A stretch of DNA of 64,000 bases from Agelaius tricolor (GCA_023055355.1 JALJCS010000007.1:5630001-5694000); one strand, 5' to 3'. Counted from the stretch's first letter, positions 45,201 to 57,743 are shown. Made by a program: numbers and translations. The notes: generated by a model not told the origin, from the sequence alone.

Positions 45201-48008
45201 CAATGCCTGGCAGAAGTTGAAGAGAACATCCCATGAAGCCCTTGGACTGAAAAACTTGCTGAGAACTGGGTCTGCACCTCTTCTGAAATATTTTCCCTAG
45301 CTGCACTAGGAAGGCACAGCTTTCCCACCCATAAGGACATCCGGGCTTGGGTAGGTGAAGTAGCTCTGGACAGGCTTTCAGGTCACAGGGGAGTATCAAA
45401 ACACTGCGTGCCAGAGGCTGAAGGATTTGTTCCAGATGGTTTCTGCTTCTTGCTCTCATTATTCAACTGCTCTGAGAGGGCTAGAAACCTTAGGAATTAC
45501 GGCTGGATCGTAAGCTGCCTTTATTCCACAGCCATTCTGGAGCTGATCCTAAAAGCGATGCTTTTGGGAGCAACAAGTCCAATAACATCACACAGCACAG
45601 TAGCTGAAGGAAGCAAGAGAGCTGAAGTTCAGCTCCTGGCTCAGCAGCTGACTTTTGTCAGCTCCTCTCAGACCAGAGGAGGCAAGTTTCTGAAACCTCC
45701 CCAGTTTTAATTTTTTCCTTGGGCCATCTGGAGCTGGGAGAGCTGCAGAGTCAGAGGGCACAAAGCCCCTCAAAGGCAGCGGTCTCACAGAAGGAGGATT
45801 AGCTGGCAGGAAGCCAGGAAAAATAAATGACCCTGTCTCCAAATGTCTCCCAGGTAAATTTAGGTTCTTTAACATTTCTCAGCAGGCAGGTATTTTCACT
45901 TCATCACTTCAGCTTCAGTTGCTGCTTCAATTTTTCATCAGAAATGCTTGTGACAGCATGGGACACACCTCAGTGGGACACAGTACAGAGCAGTGCTCCG
46001 GCATCTGCCATTTTCCTTGTGGTTTTCTCCCTTTCATAAGGCACAGGTGCTCCTTTGGAGGTGCCAGTGCTTATGCTTGGGCAGCTGGAGGTAAGATCTT
46101 CAAACAGATTGAGCTCCTTGGTTTTTCCAGAGCTGTGTGGTCAACCCCAGGCTGTAGGATCGAGATAAGGGATCAGATCAAGCTCTGGCTAAATGTGATC
46201 AACAAGGAAGCTGTAATGGGAAATGCATGCCCAGCAGCCAGGGGATGCTGGCAGGATGCAACAACTCTAGTCCCTGGATGAGTTACTGGGAGAGAAAGCT
46301 GCTTGTGGCAGGGCCCAATCTACTTCTTATTCCCAGCAGTCAGGGAGACCAAAATCCAGTCTGCACAAATGCAATTTAGCCCATTAGCAGACATCAGAGA
46401 AGCTACCTGCCTTGACAAAACCCAGCTGTTTTTCTAATTAAGCTGGGCTACCTCAGAGTGTCTGTTCTAGCCACTGCGGCTACAATCCCAAAGCCCCACA
46501 ACAAATTACCTCCCCTTCTCTCTGCTAACAGATTTACCTGTTTATCTATCACTGTTTGCTGGAGCACATCCTCACACAAAGGTCTTACTGGAGCTGCCAC
46601 CTGAGATTTGTTTGAGCAGGGCTTATGGGTTTTGGTTTGTGACATAAGAGTCCACTCACAGCCTGAAGGGCAGGAGTTTCTTTGGAAGGGTAAACAAAAG
46701 AGGTCGGTGGCAGTTCAGGCATCCCTCTCCTTGTATCTCTTTGCTGTTCCTGGTGCCAGCAGCTGAAGAGGCTTCCCTTTCCTGCTGATTCACAGGCAGA
46801 AGTGGAGGAAAGGCACACACAGGCAGGTGCTCTTGCAAATTGGCCAAGGCAGGTGCTCGATCCAGGGCTGCAAACGAAAGTTGCTTCACCTTAGCTGGAT
46901 CAGCCTGCTTGCTTGTGCTATAACTGAAGCACTAATACATAATACCCAGGCTGGAGCTAAACCAGCTGGTGTGGGTATGAGCCACAGCAGAGCCCCAGCA
47001 GCAGGGAGCTCACTCCCAAACCCTCTGCAGAGCCAGGGAGGGCTCAGGTGCTCAGTCCTGCTGGGCTCCCTGCTCCCATCTGTGGACCTGCTCTTGGTTT
47101 TCTTCATGAGCAACGAAACAACGGCACATTTCCCTCCTGGCTGCCTTTTGAAGCCCCTCTCTTTGCTGCCACCCTGCCACCTCAGCCTGTCAGGGTGTGA
47201 CAGCTGCAGGAAGGGGTGTCCAGCTGCTCTGACCTTCCCGCTCACACAGGCAGCGGTGTGGGGCAGCTGCTCTGCGACAGGGAGTGAAGGAGGAGTAAAA
47301 GCAAAGTCAATCCTCATCTGCTCAGTCTCAGGTGGATAAGTACTGTAAAACAGTAAAATGACTTCTCCAAGGTCCCAAAACACAGCTTGGACCTGGGTGG
47401 CAACTGATCTGCAGGAGACGTGGTGACAGTCCTTTTCCTTTGTGCTTAGTTTAAAATAAGCATTCTTGCCGCAGCAGCAGCAGCACTGGGCAGGGTTCAT
47501 TGCTTCCCAGCTGTCCAGTTTCACCCTTGCTGGCAGGCAGAGGGATAATCCTGCTGTCATCTGTCCTGCCAGCACCTCTCCTCCTGACATGGTGGAGCTC
47601 CCTGCTGCTCCTGGGGTGCCCTGTGCTGCTGCACAGTGAGAAGGGTCCTTGGGTGCTGTGAGTCTTCCACCAGAGCCCAGAGGAAAGGGTGGAGTGAGTG
47701 CTTTGCCAGAACTGATACTAAAATGGGTCCCTGAGCTCCATGTTAACAGGGAGGTGGCTGTTTCCAGCTCTGGCTGCAGGGATGGCTGGGTTGGAGTGGC
47801 CTCCATGCAGGGTTGAAAGCTCCATCCCTGCTCCATGGCTTCAGGGAAAGGGGAGCAAGCAGCTGCTGCCAACAGGGCCAAGGACAGACACAGCATGGAC
47901 AGCTTGGGAAGAGACCTAGCACAGGTTTGAGCTTGGCATGAGAGCCTTCAAGGGAAAGCCACGTGCTGCTGCAGCAGGTGGGGGAGCTGTACAGGATGAT
48001 GGCATTGA
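42264..48008. other. Unique noncoding sequence with one short CR1 trace
   Basis: No gene was established in about 5.7 kb. A 336-codon minus-strand frame at 46886-47896 is discussed in the findings: no domain is recognised and its start context is poor. The stretch 44951-45075 looks like conserved noncoding sequence. Other frames are at most 170 codons. Confidence 0.45.
42866..42912 (-). mobile_element. CR1 LINE trace, antisense
   Basis: The plus strand reads CCATCCAACCTGAACACTTC then CAGGGATGGGGCATC, the complement of the CR1 words GATGCCCCATCCCTGGAAGTG. The match is only about 45 bp. Confidence 0.5.
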
Positions 48009-48014
48009 GAGGAA

Positions 48015-48506
48015 TGGTGGGTTTGTCTTTACAAACAAGCTGTGGGTCTGCTGGTAGACAAAACCAGCACTGGGAGATAAAAGAAAAAATGGGAAGGATT
48101 CCACTGATTGATGAATGGAAAAAGATCTTTGCTTTTACAAATAAACTTTAGGTTTGCTGATAAATGAAATTAGACATTGAAAGATGAAAGAAACAATGGA
48201 GAAGAAAAACCCTTTAATTCCATAAGAATTAAAAATTCAAAAGGAGGGTGATACATTAGAGGGAAATCTCTGGTGTCAGGCATTCTGGGCAGTCTGTACC
48301 TCTCAAGTACCTCAGCCAATGGGGAAAGAGAGAAGGGAAATGCAGCTGGGAAATTGGGATAAAAAGGAGTCTGCGTCCTCCAAAACTTTGAGAGACCCCA
48401 GGTGAATGTGCCATGGCCTCTCCCTTTATTCCAATAAAGTAAAAGGACTCCTCTGTCTCCTTTTTGGACATAAACCTCTGGTGTTTGTGGATTAATTTTC
48501 CCAACA
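48015..48506 (+). mobile_element. LTR, passerine type, with an internal duplication
   Basis: The element starts about TGGTGGGTTTGTC and ends TTTTCCCAACA, so the expected inverted ends TGTTGGG/CCCAACA are visible with one change. ATAAAAAGG near 48359 is a TATA-like motif and AATAAA is at 48433-48438, giving plus orientation and a short U5. An internal stretch is duplicated with a 106-bp period (48026 and 48132). I cannot find a clean target duplication: the left flank is GAGGAA, the right GCATCT. A solo LTR or a truncated element is likely. Confidence 0.8.
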
Positions 48507-48648
48507 GCATCTTCCTCCAAGCCAGGCATACTGGCAGGTGTCAGTCATTGCAGGGAGGGTGCTGAGCTCCCAGGTAGAACATGGAGCACCAGCAAACCTG
48601 GGGTTCTGCCTCTCTGTGCAACAGGGAAAACACCCCCTTATTCTCAAG

Positions 48649-48891
48649 CTGCGTCAAGGGAAATACAGGTTGGATATTAGGAAAAAGTTTTTTACAGAAA
48701 GGGTGATAAAGTTCTGGAATGGCTGCCTGGGGAGGTGGTGGAGTCCCCATCCCTGGATGTGTTGAAAAACAGACTGGATGTGGCAGTGGGTGCCAGGGTT
48801 TAGTTGAGGTGCTGGGGCTGGATTGGACTCCATGATCTTGAAGGTCTCTTCCAACCCAGTGATTCTGTGAATTCTGTGAATTCTGTGAATT
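48649..48891 (+). mobile_element. CR1 LINE 3' end with octamer tail
   Basis: Sense words are CAGGTTGGATATTAGGAAAA, GGCTGCCTGGGGAGGTGGTG, GGACTCCATGATCTTGAAGG, and three ATTCTGTGA-type octamers at 48862-48891. It belongs to the same subfamily as the copy at 24139-24640 but is shorter. Confidence 0.95.
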
Positions 48892-51800
48892 CACAGGTGC
48901 CTCAGCTTGGAAACCCAGAGGCACAAAGGATTTGGAGTCTGCAGGAGATGAAGGGGGGCTGGATAGGAAAGAACAGAGCAGCAGGGCCATGAACTGGCTC
49001 AGAGCAGGCAGGGGGAGCTCCTGGCAGGGGCATGGCCTGGGCTGGGCCACAGGGTGCACAAGGACAGAGGGGACACTGGTGAGGAGACAGAGTGGAAATG
49101 GCAGGCAGGGCAAAGTGAGGGACTTTAATCAAGGGCTGGGGCCAGGAGAGGGGAAGGGTTGAGTGCAGAGAAGGACAAAGACAGCAGAAGGTGAAAGGTG
49201 TGCAATGGGGACAAGGGAAGGCACTGGCAAAAACAAACCATATCCTTACAAAGAATGTAACTTCTATTTTTTTCTATTAAAGCCTTTTTATTTCAATTGC
49301 TATGCCATTTTTCTCCTAGCTTTCTCTTCCCATTCTTCCCCTCCTGGTCCTTGACCCTCTTGGTAATTCCCCTTCAGTGTTTGCTAATTTTCTGTCTCTT
49401 GCTCTGCCAGTAGAACTGTCACCACAGGCATTGTGCTGTGTCCTCTGTGCAAGGATGTGGAGATAGCAAACACTCTGCACCTACAATACAAAGGCTGCTC
49501 TCACCTCTGCTCTGGCAAACAGCTCAGAACTCCCTGCCTGTAATTATCCTTTGGTTCTTCTCTCTGTCCCCTTCCATTCCTCCAGCCTTGCTTTTCCCGT
49601 GTGTTTTCCGCAGTCTGGCTCCTCTCCAGCTTCACTTCCCCACCTTGAGCTGAGTCCATCCCTACCCCTGCCATCACTTGCAGCACTGCTCCCCCTTGCC
49701 CAGGCCAGGGAAGGGAGTGCTGTGACAGGGGGGACGTGAAGAGCATCCACTGCAGATCTCTTGGTCATGGCTGAGGTCAGGGAGCCAAACATTTATGGTT
49801 TGTGCGTGGGTGTTATGTAAATAACAGCAATTATTCACTGTCAAACTTCACAACTGAGCCAAAACTCAACCATTTTTCTTGGACTGTTCACAGAGGCTGC
49901 TACTTCTAAAGGCTCACTTGCAGCCAGACTTCAGCCTTCCTCTCACAGATGTAGGGTTCTTACTGCTATTAAAGAAGTCACATTTATAGTCAACCTGTCA
50001 CACCATCCTCTCCTGCCATGAGAGCTCTGATCCTGCTGGCTATGGTCCCAAAAAACATATTCATTTTTTTTCAGTGAATATGTGAATTTTTGATTTTTTC
50101 AGCCTGTTACAAACTGGCAACAGTGGCCTGAAAGTGCATGAGCACAACAGGGCATCACTCCTGGGTCTGTTCAGGAAGTTTGAAGGGCTCCCACTGAAAT
50201 GAAGGGAAGCATCTCCCCATTAACTCAGCAGGTTTTAGAGCTTCTTGCACTGAGGTGTGTCAGCCTCTTTGTACTGCTCACCCTTTTGTTTATGAAATCC
50301 TGTGTGGATGAGAAACTATATTTTGATTACACAGGAGGAAGTGTCCAAATTATTTGAGTAGTTTCAGTGGAGGCAGACACTTGGCTTGCACAAAGATGGC
50401 CTCATTTTCTTCCTTTGGCCTGGAGATTTGGAAATGGCATTGGCTCTTCAAAAGCCAGTGAAGCCTACCTGCAGCTGGGTTCACTGGGTGAGCAACAAAT
50501 GCTTCAAAGGGTGACAGAAAGCCATCAGGAGTTGTGACACCTTCTGATGACCCTTCACTTAGTGCAAGGTGGCGGAGGGTGGAGCTCCTTGGTTGTACCT
50601 AGATCCCCAGGAAAATCCCTTAGTAATCCCATCCATACACCCTTTGCAAGAACACTCCTCCATCCTCCTTCTGCCATCACATGCAGAGTAATCCTCCTTT
50701 TCCTGCGTCACCCCTCTGGTGATCCTTCTTATTCTGCAGGATCACATGCACAGTCACCTCCTCCTCACACTCACTGGGCTGGGGAGAAAAAACCCTCCCC
50801 TTCCACATATTGCAAAGAAAGCCTCCTCTTTGGTTGTCTTTTCCCCCTTCAGGAGTTTAGGTCTCCTTTCTTTCACCTTGGTGCCACAAAACCCCTCTTC
50901 TCTGAGTGGCACCAATTGCAAAGGTGATGTTTGTTGACTTTTCCAGCTGACTTTTGCCAGCTCTTTGCCTCAATAACCTTTCCCACTCACCCTCCTGCTC
51001 CTCTGAGGCCATGAGCAAGGCAGCACTGTGTTTTCTCCTCTGTCACAGCACGGGGACACACTGAAAGGACAGAGCAGGACCAGGTAGCCCTGCCAGCCCC
51101 CCCTGCCCTCGTGCCCTTGCAGCACACAGAGAGCTTTGTGCTCCAAACCAGGGTGCTGCTTACTCACAAGGGAAGCCTGTGCAAGCTTGTAGCCTCAGGT
51201 AAAGAGCTGCATTTTTTTTCAGTGTGAGAAACAGAGGGGCAAAGCAAGAGAAAACGCCCGGTGAGATTGCCTCCCTCAGTACATAAAATCCCAAAATGTC
51301 AGGGCTCACAGACCCTCTTTCTCCCCACAGTGTCACAAACCCCACTGCAGCCAGCACAAGTCCTGAGTGCCCAAGGAAATAACTCTAAACATTCACCAAG
51401 CAGCTGACCAGAGGAGAATAAGTGAGCTCAAAAGCTGCTGGCTTCTAGATCATTGTTATCTTGTGACTCCAGAGGAGCAGCAAAACTGGCACGGAGATGA
51501 TAAACCCCAAAAGTGATGGTGATTTGCTTATCTTTCCCTTCCTCTCCCCAACAGCCATACAAGAGCCTGTCTGTGCCTCTCCCAGCGCAGTCTCTCATTT
51601 GGTGGAGATGACTTAATCCAGAAAGGGTGATGAGAAGGAGAAAGATTTAAATCAAACCCGATTACTGGGGCTTGATAGGCTTCCCTGGCAAGCTGTTCTG
51701 GGACTGACCCAAAAGTTGTCAGCTCCCTGCCTGCTCCCTTGACAACGCTGTTCATGAGCCTTATGAAATGCAGCTGTGCTCTGAAAGCTCTTCTCAGCTG

Positions 51801-53330
51801 CAAAACCCTTCTCCCTGGCAATGGGCAGGTGGGCACCCAGGGTCACCTGAGCAGTGTGTGGCTTTGAGGCAGCCCTTTGGCTATTGCTGGGCAAACAGGG
51901 GCACAAACAGCTCCATGAGTCTCATGGAGTCATGAGACTCCAGAAACGGCATCCTCTCACTGCAGCTTTGGGAGTAATCCACCCAGGAAATCACTTGGGT
52001 CTGGCTGTGAGATAATCCTGCATGTGCTCAAACCACCATTCCTGATGTGGGGCTCTGCCAGGCCACGTGGATGGCTCATGGTGGCCACAGGGACCTCAGG
52101 GCAGGCACCAGGCAGGATCCAGCCTTTAGCCAGTCCTCATCCCAGGGAGAGGGGTGTGCCTGGGGCCTGGAACAGGGAGAAGGTGTCACCACCCTGTTGG
52201 CCATTGCAGGCACCCCCTCCACAGCAGGCATGTCCCTCCTGGCAGAGGCAGAAGGCAAACCCCTAACTTCAGAGCTCACAGAGTTTATGGAAGGGGTGGT
52301 AGGAGATGGTCCTGACTGTTAGCAGAGACCTGAGCTCAGGGGCTTGGAGATCCCATGCAGTCTCCTGCAGGAGGAACAGATGTTTACAGTCACAGTAGGA
52401 GGAGCAGAGGGGCAAGCACAGGGGAGTTGCAGAGTGGTGCAGTGGGAAAGTTCTGTGTCTCAGACGCAGCTATAGCAAGGTCAGCTAACACTGGTCAACA
52501 CCTGAACCCCCCAAGGGGGAATACAAGCCATTAAAAGTGACAAAGAAACACTTCAGACATGATTTTGAAATGAGCAGATTACACCCTTCTTCCTCAACTC
52601 AGCCATAAACACAGCTATGAAATCAGATTGTGTTATAAATAATTTTTTTTTGAAGGCGCTGGGCTAAAGCAGCATGAATGATTTATCCTTATTAAAAAAT
52701 GGAGAGTAATAAAGTAAAGCTGTAATAATATAACAAAAACGTTGACTAATATCTGTGAAAAATTTGGAGGGCCAGAGAGAGAATGAGCTATTGTGCTTTG
52801 TGGCGGGTGGGGTGCTGGTGAAGTGTTTGTGGTTAGGGCAAAGACACTGAATTTTGCAAGCAGTCAATGAGTTTTAGGGTTTGCTTCCTGCAGGCTTCCT
52901 GCACCAGTGAGGAAATTGTTCATGCTCAAGAAAGGCAGACTTTTATTGAACTCACTAGAGTCTCTTTTGAGGGTCTGCTTTTCTCCTCTTTCTTTCTCTC
53001 CTTTCCACTACACCGTGTCGTTGATAAGATAGATTTTAATATTGCAGAGAGAATAGCAGTGACAAAGAGCCCCTTGTTTTCAGGCTGTATCAAAGCTCTT
53101 ACTGCAAACCCAACAACACTTGCCATGTTACCTTGCTGAGCTGGCTTTGTGCAGGGGAGCTGGTGAGACCTGGCTGAGGAAAGGCTGCGTCCGTGGAAAC
53201 CTCAGAGAAGTAAAAGTTCAAAGGAGGAGAAGGGAATGGGAGATAAGAAAGCTTCAAATCTTCGTTTGAAAGGAAAAGAAAATCTGATTAAGATGTGCTG
53301 GCTAACTGAAAACACATGAGCCTGAACATC
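48892..53330. other. Unique noncoding sequence
   Basis: No gene or transposon was recognised in about 4.4 kb. The stretch 52610-52760 is A/T-rich single-copy sequence that looks conserved. Frames of up to 126 codons lack family features. Confidence 0.5.
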
Positions 53331-53344
53331 AAAAGGTTCGTAAT

Positions 53345-53415
53345 TCGTACACACGTGCTGTAGATAATTATCAGTTTAACTTGATACTTCCTACAGCGAC
53401 AGAACTGACGTCAGG
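53345..53415. promoter_or_regulatory. Dense cluster of transcription-factor-like motifs
   Basis: Within 70 bp there is a CACGTG E-box (53352-53357), the 10-bp palindrome GATAATTATC (53363-53372) that joins two GATA sites around a TAATTA homeodomain core, and a full palindromic cyclic-AMP response element TGACGTCA (53406-53413). Such density is what a developmental enhancer would show, but function is inferred from motifs only. Confidence 0.35.
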
Positions 53416-54162
53416 CAGCTCTAGTGACTGACTTTCAATCCAGCCCCTGACACTGAGCAAGGGCCCCGCTGCTGATGCCGTTCCTCTCGCTGTCCCCTGT
53501 GTCCCTGCCTGCCAAAAACCTGCCTGGATCCCCTCCTGGCTGCCCCGAGTCCCAGGAGAGACCCAGAGAGGAGGCAGTGCCTCTCCAGCAGCTCTGGGCA
53601 CTCCCATTGCAGAGAACCCCTGGTAGTGAAAGGGCAGTGATAGGGAACCTAATTTTAACTGAGAATCTGTCAAAACATGGCCTAGAAAACAAATGTCAGA
53701 CTCTGCTTCCTCCAGTCCACTGCGATCTGGGGATGGCTGCTCCGAAATTGCTGGCTCCTCCAAAATTGCTCCTGTGCTGCCAAGCAGAGAGGTACAAGGG
53801 GCAGCTGGTGGCCCATTCCTGCCCTGGCTCTCCTTTCCCAGCTTGGCTGGTGGCAATGGTGCAGCAGGGCCAGGCTTGGGGACACCGGGAGCCACACACA
53901 CGGCCTGGCTGCCCCGCGGCCACCGCGCTCCCGTGGCGCTGACCTTGGAGCTCCCTGCGTATTCCCAAAGCCAGAAGGTCGGGGCAGAAGGTGGGTAATG
54001 AATCCCAGATTTTTCCAAGAGAGTCATGCTAGCGTAAGAATAATGTGACTTCAGGGAATGGCAAAGCAAAGCGTTTTCCTCCCGTAGCCAGGAGATTTCT
54101 GTTGAGTCCCAAGCTGTCCCCAGGAGCAGAAATGCCCTTCTGTCTGCCTGTCCTCGGGAGAG
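53416..54162. other. G/C-rich sequence with a CpG cluster
   Basis: Ten CpGs fall within 53886-53981, including CCCGCGGCCACCGCGCTCCC. Frames of 155 codons (plus) and 232 codons (minus, 53371-54069) coexist here with no recognisable domain. Confidence 0.45.
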
Positions 54163-54200
54163 AGACAGACAGACAGACAGACAGACACAGACGCAGACAG
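54163..54200. repeat. (AGAC)n microsatellite
   Basis: Six perfect AGAC units at 54163-54186 pass into degenerate ACAG/ACGC units. Confidence 0.95.
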
Positions 54201-54304
54201 GGCCTAGGCAGGGGAGAGGTCATGTTTTTGTTACAGGGAAAAAATTTAAAAGCCTGCTGGTGAAATACTCCTAATCCCTATGACTCTTTGTATGGTAGAG
54301 CTGG

Positions 54305-54308
<4 letters not shown>

Positions 54309-54354
<46 letters not shown>
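54309..54354. repeat. (TC)23 microsatellite
   Basis: Twenty-three uninterrupted TC units (46 bp), GA on the minus strand. The Arg-Glu repeat frame across it is an artefact. Confidence 0.98.
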
Positions 54355-54356
<2 letters not shown>

Positions 54357-57300
54357 CATGACTGTTTCCTTTCATGGAGAGCTCCATGTGCTTCATCCAC
54401 AACCCCAAGACCACCTTCTCTACATTCTTTTTTAATTTAAGGATTTTATTGCTTTGAGGTAGGAGGGGGATAACACTAAGAATTACAGCTAAGCCCCCCA
54501 CTGGGCACTCTGTCATTACCCCATCCTTGTGGAATTTGTTTTGGTTTTTTTTTTTTTCCATGCACTTAATCATTTATTTAATGGACAGCAAATGGCGTGT
54601 GAGGCTTCAAGGTCTATGAGGAATGAAGTCCAACCTGCAAGACACTCTGGTAAGTCAGTTGTTTACAGTAAGCACAGCAACCCACTAAACATCCTTCTGA
54701 AGGCTCCTGAGGATCAGTTTGAGGCCAGTAAAATAGTCAGGATGTTTTTGTGAGGAGAAATACAGTTACAAATATGCCTTTCTGCCTATGCCAAGCCTGA
54801 TATGCAGGTAACACCTTGAGAGAAAGCCAGTTCACTTTATAGGAAAGTGGATTCACACTGCTGAATATTAGACACACACAGACTGATCTCCCTCCCTCAA
54901 GTTCAGTTCTGTCCCACTTGGTGATCAATCCGACTTCAAACAGCACAAAGTACCCTGTGTTTATTTTAGCAAAATGAACTCCAAACACAGAATTTAAACC
55001 TATTCCTGCAATGCTGTTTTAATTGCCTCAAAATGCTGACAATAAATTTACATTTTAATTAAGGTGAATGAATTATGCATGACTGTGTAGTACTTTCTGT
55101 ATAAGTAGTAGATGAACACAGGGGCAGGTATGGTGTGGATTGCAGGGATTTATCCTGACAGTACAGGGAAAAGGCAATCATTCAGCAAAAGGGTCACTCC
55201 AGGCAGGCAGCAAAGAGTGAAAATGGTCCTGTGACAAGATAAATGTTGTATTATGATGCCTGAGAACTGAATCCAGCTTCTCCCTGTCACAACAACACAA
55301 CACTGGAAAATCACATCGCTGGAAGTCTACCCCTCCTGAACACATTTGGGTTGTATATGTAGGAAAAGTGATGGCAAAATGCAAAATATCTGCCATCCCC
55401 AGCAGGGACATGCAAGCACCAAAGTGACTGTTGCTGTTGCAGACTCCCAGGATTTTGCCATGTTTTGGCAGCTCATCTGTCACAAGTGTCACTCATCCCT
55501 ACATAAAACCATAGCATTCCTCTGAGGAGGAGGAGACAGGAGGAAGTCAGATTTTCTGGGTGCAATATGCAATTGTGAGTACATGCAGACAGGAATCTTG
55601 GAAAATGAAACCACTGAGGGACACCCTGGACCTCCACTGGATGCTTGATTTGTGACTACTTTGGGGATGATTTACATCAGGAGTTCTTAGCAGCAGGAGG
55701 GGGAACAGAGCATGACTGTGAAATTATTTGGGATTTCTCTACCACTTCTGCCTCTCAGAGCTTTGACCTTCAAAACAGTTTCTGTTTTCAAGCAAAAAGA
55801 TGCGAAAGGCAAGAAAAAATATTAAAACCACCAAGGCAAAAAAACCCCAAAGAATTGTGTCTGATTGGCACCACCCTGTCTCTGTGTCAAACTAATTTGA
55901 CTGAGTTCCTTGACTTTCATATTTTAGCTGTTTGCTTTGGCGTGGTGATAGCAATTTCCTTCTTCAGCTGCAGTGGGATGAGAGCTCCAGCCCTTCTTGG
56001 TGTGCTGCTGGAGGCATCACCCTCTCACATCCTTGTCTGAGGGGGCACAAGGAAACCTTGGAGAAGTGGCACTGGAGCCTCATGGTGAGGACAGGTTGTG
56101 GCTTTGGCATGGACAAATGGATTTTGAGTGCCTTGTTGGTGAATATGTGGGATCACATGCAAAATTAAGGACAACAGTTTTAGCCTCTTCTTTCACCCTG
56201 CTTTACACAAATGGAAGGCTTGACAGGTCTGATACTAACAGCATATGCAGCTTCTGTTATCCAAAGCTGACTGAAACCAAAGAAATGAAAGATTTACTGC
56301 AGTACAGAAGTGTGGGAGGTATTTTAAAATAATTAAAATGTGAGGGAAAGCCAAAACTGAATGTTACTTTTACTTTCACCTTTAATATGGGGAACTCAGC
56401 AAAACCAGAGCTCAGCACCACAGGACTCATCCAAGTTGTGAGAGTCCTGCACCAGGAGCAGTGGCTTCTCCCCTTCTCAAGGTACACAACATAAAGCTAC
56501 AGCATCTTTCCAGACAAAGTGTTCTTAGGAAGTTGTAGGAAGTTGTGAGGATGTTGTATGGAAGATGGCCAGAATTTGGGCACTGCTGCTACCTCATGGC
56601 TCATTAAAAATTATCTGTGGCAGCCATGCCTTTACTGGCAAAACCAAACCATTTTTATATGTTGCAAACAGACATAAGATCCTTTGCCAACAACTCGGTC
56701 CTAAAGCTCCACAATTCAACTCCAATAACAAGGACAGTTCACAACTGAAGGAGTCTGAATACATCATAATTTAATAAAGTATTACCAAAGACTTCAGAGA
56801 ACTTTGTTATTCATTTTCACATGCATCAGCTCACCAACAACTCTAAAAGTTTTACTTCTGGATATTTTTTACTAAGCATAGAGCAGTTATCTCTTTAAAT
56901 TAAATAGCTACAAGAGACTATCTATTAACTTCATATAGGCCATTGAGCAGCCACCAGTAGAAATTTTTATCTGTTTCTAACCTCATTTGAAGTCAAGCTC
57001 ATGACCTTGAAGCATGTCAATATAATCCCTAGCCAGCTCCCTCAGTGAGACCCTGTGCTTGTTTCTCTTTTCCTCCTTGAATTTTCCCTCTTTTTTGTGT
57101 GTGTGTGTGGTCCTGGTGACACTGAAGGGCAGTTTTAACTGGTTCAGCCAACAGAAGGTGCTCCTGACGTCCCTTTTGAGCAGCTGCTCTCCTCGAGGCT
57201 GGCTATGAAAACACACGTGGAAAGAAAACTCCTGAAGCTTTTGATGATGGAAGTGCTGGGAGGTTTCAACATCTCTCTGCTCCTCCACAGACCTCAAAGT

Positions 57301-57743
57301 GATAAGTTACTTTTTGATCTCAGTCAGAGTCTTCTAGGCTTCTGCCATGAAGAAAGCAAATAAAACCCATCCACTTTGAGCTGCTGATGTACTTGCCTTT
57401 GTTGTGCTCTTTACCAAGCCCTCCAGCAGCAGAGGGGAAAGTTTGACTCACACCACTGTGACTCTGCATTTCACACAGCATGGTCCATTTGGTTGCTGTG
57501 GCTTTGCTTGAAGCAGGTCATGGGGAAGAATCAAGCTCCTTCCTTCAGAGCCAGCAAAATCCCTCCAGTGAGAGCAGGCTTAGCCAGAGGGAGGGGAGCC
57601 TGTCTGTGCAGCTCCAGGTGTGCAGGGAGCCTGCAGCAGCCTCTGGAGCAGGGCACTGCTGTAATGACCTGCACGTCTCTTGATCCTGAAATGCCTCAGA
57701 AGATCTCCAGATGAGCTGGGCTTTCAACCCAAAAAGATGGCAC
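54355..57743. other. Unique noncoding sequence
   Basis: No gene or transposon was recognised in about 3.4 kb. A short GT run lies near 57097-57109. Frames of up to 131 codons lack family features. Confidence 0.55.

Noticed and set aside
48001..48512. 4-bp GCAT as a target duplication for the LTR at 48015
   Set aside because: It would need an LTR start at TGAGAGG, which does not match the inverted end CCCAACA; too short to trust.
52425..52500. tRNA-like segment containing TGGTGCAGTGGGA, similar to an A box
   Set aside because: No matching B box and no cloverleaf pairing could be formed.
53371..54069. 232-codon minus-strand frame
   Set aside because: Overlaps plus-strand frames of 155 and 101 codons in CpG/GC-rich DNA; no recognisable domain.
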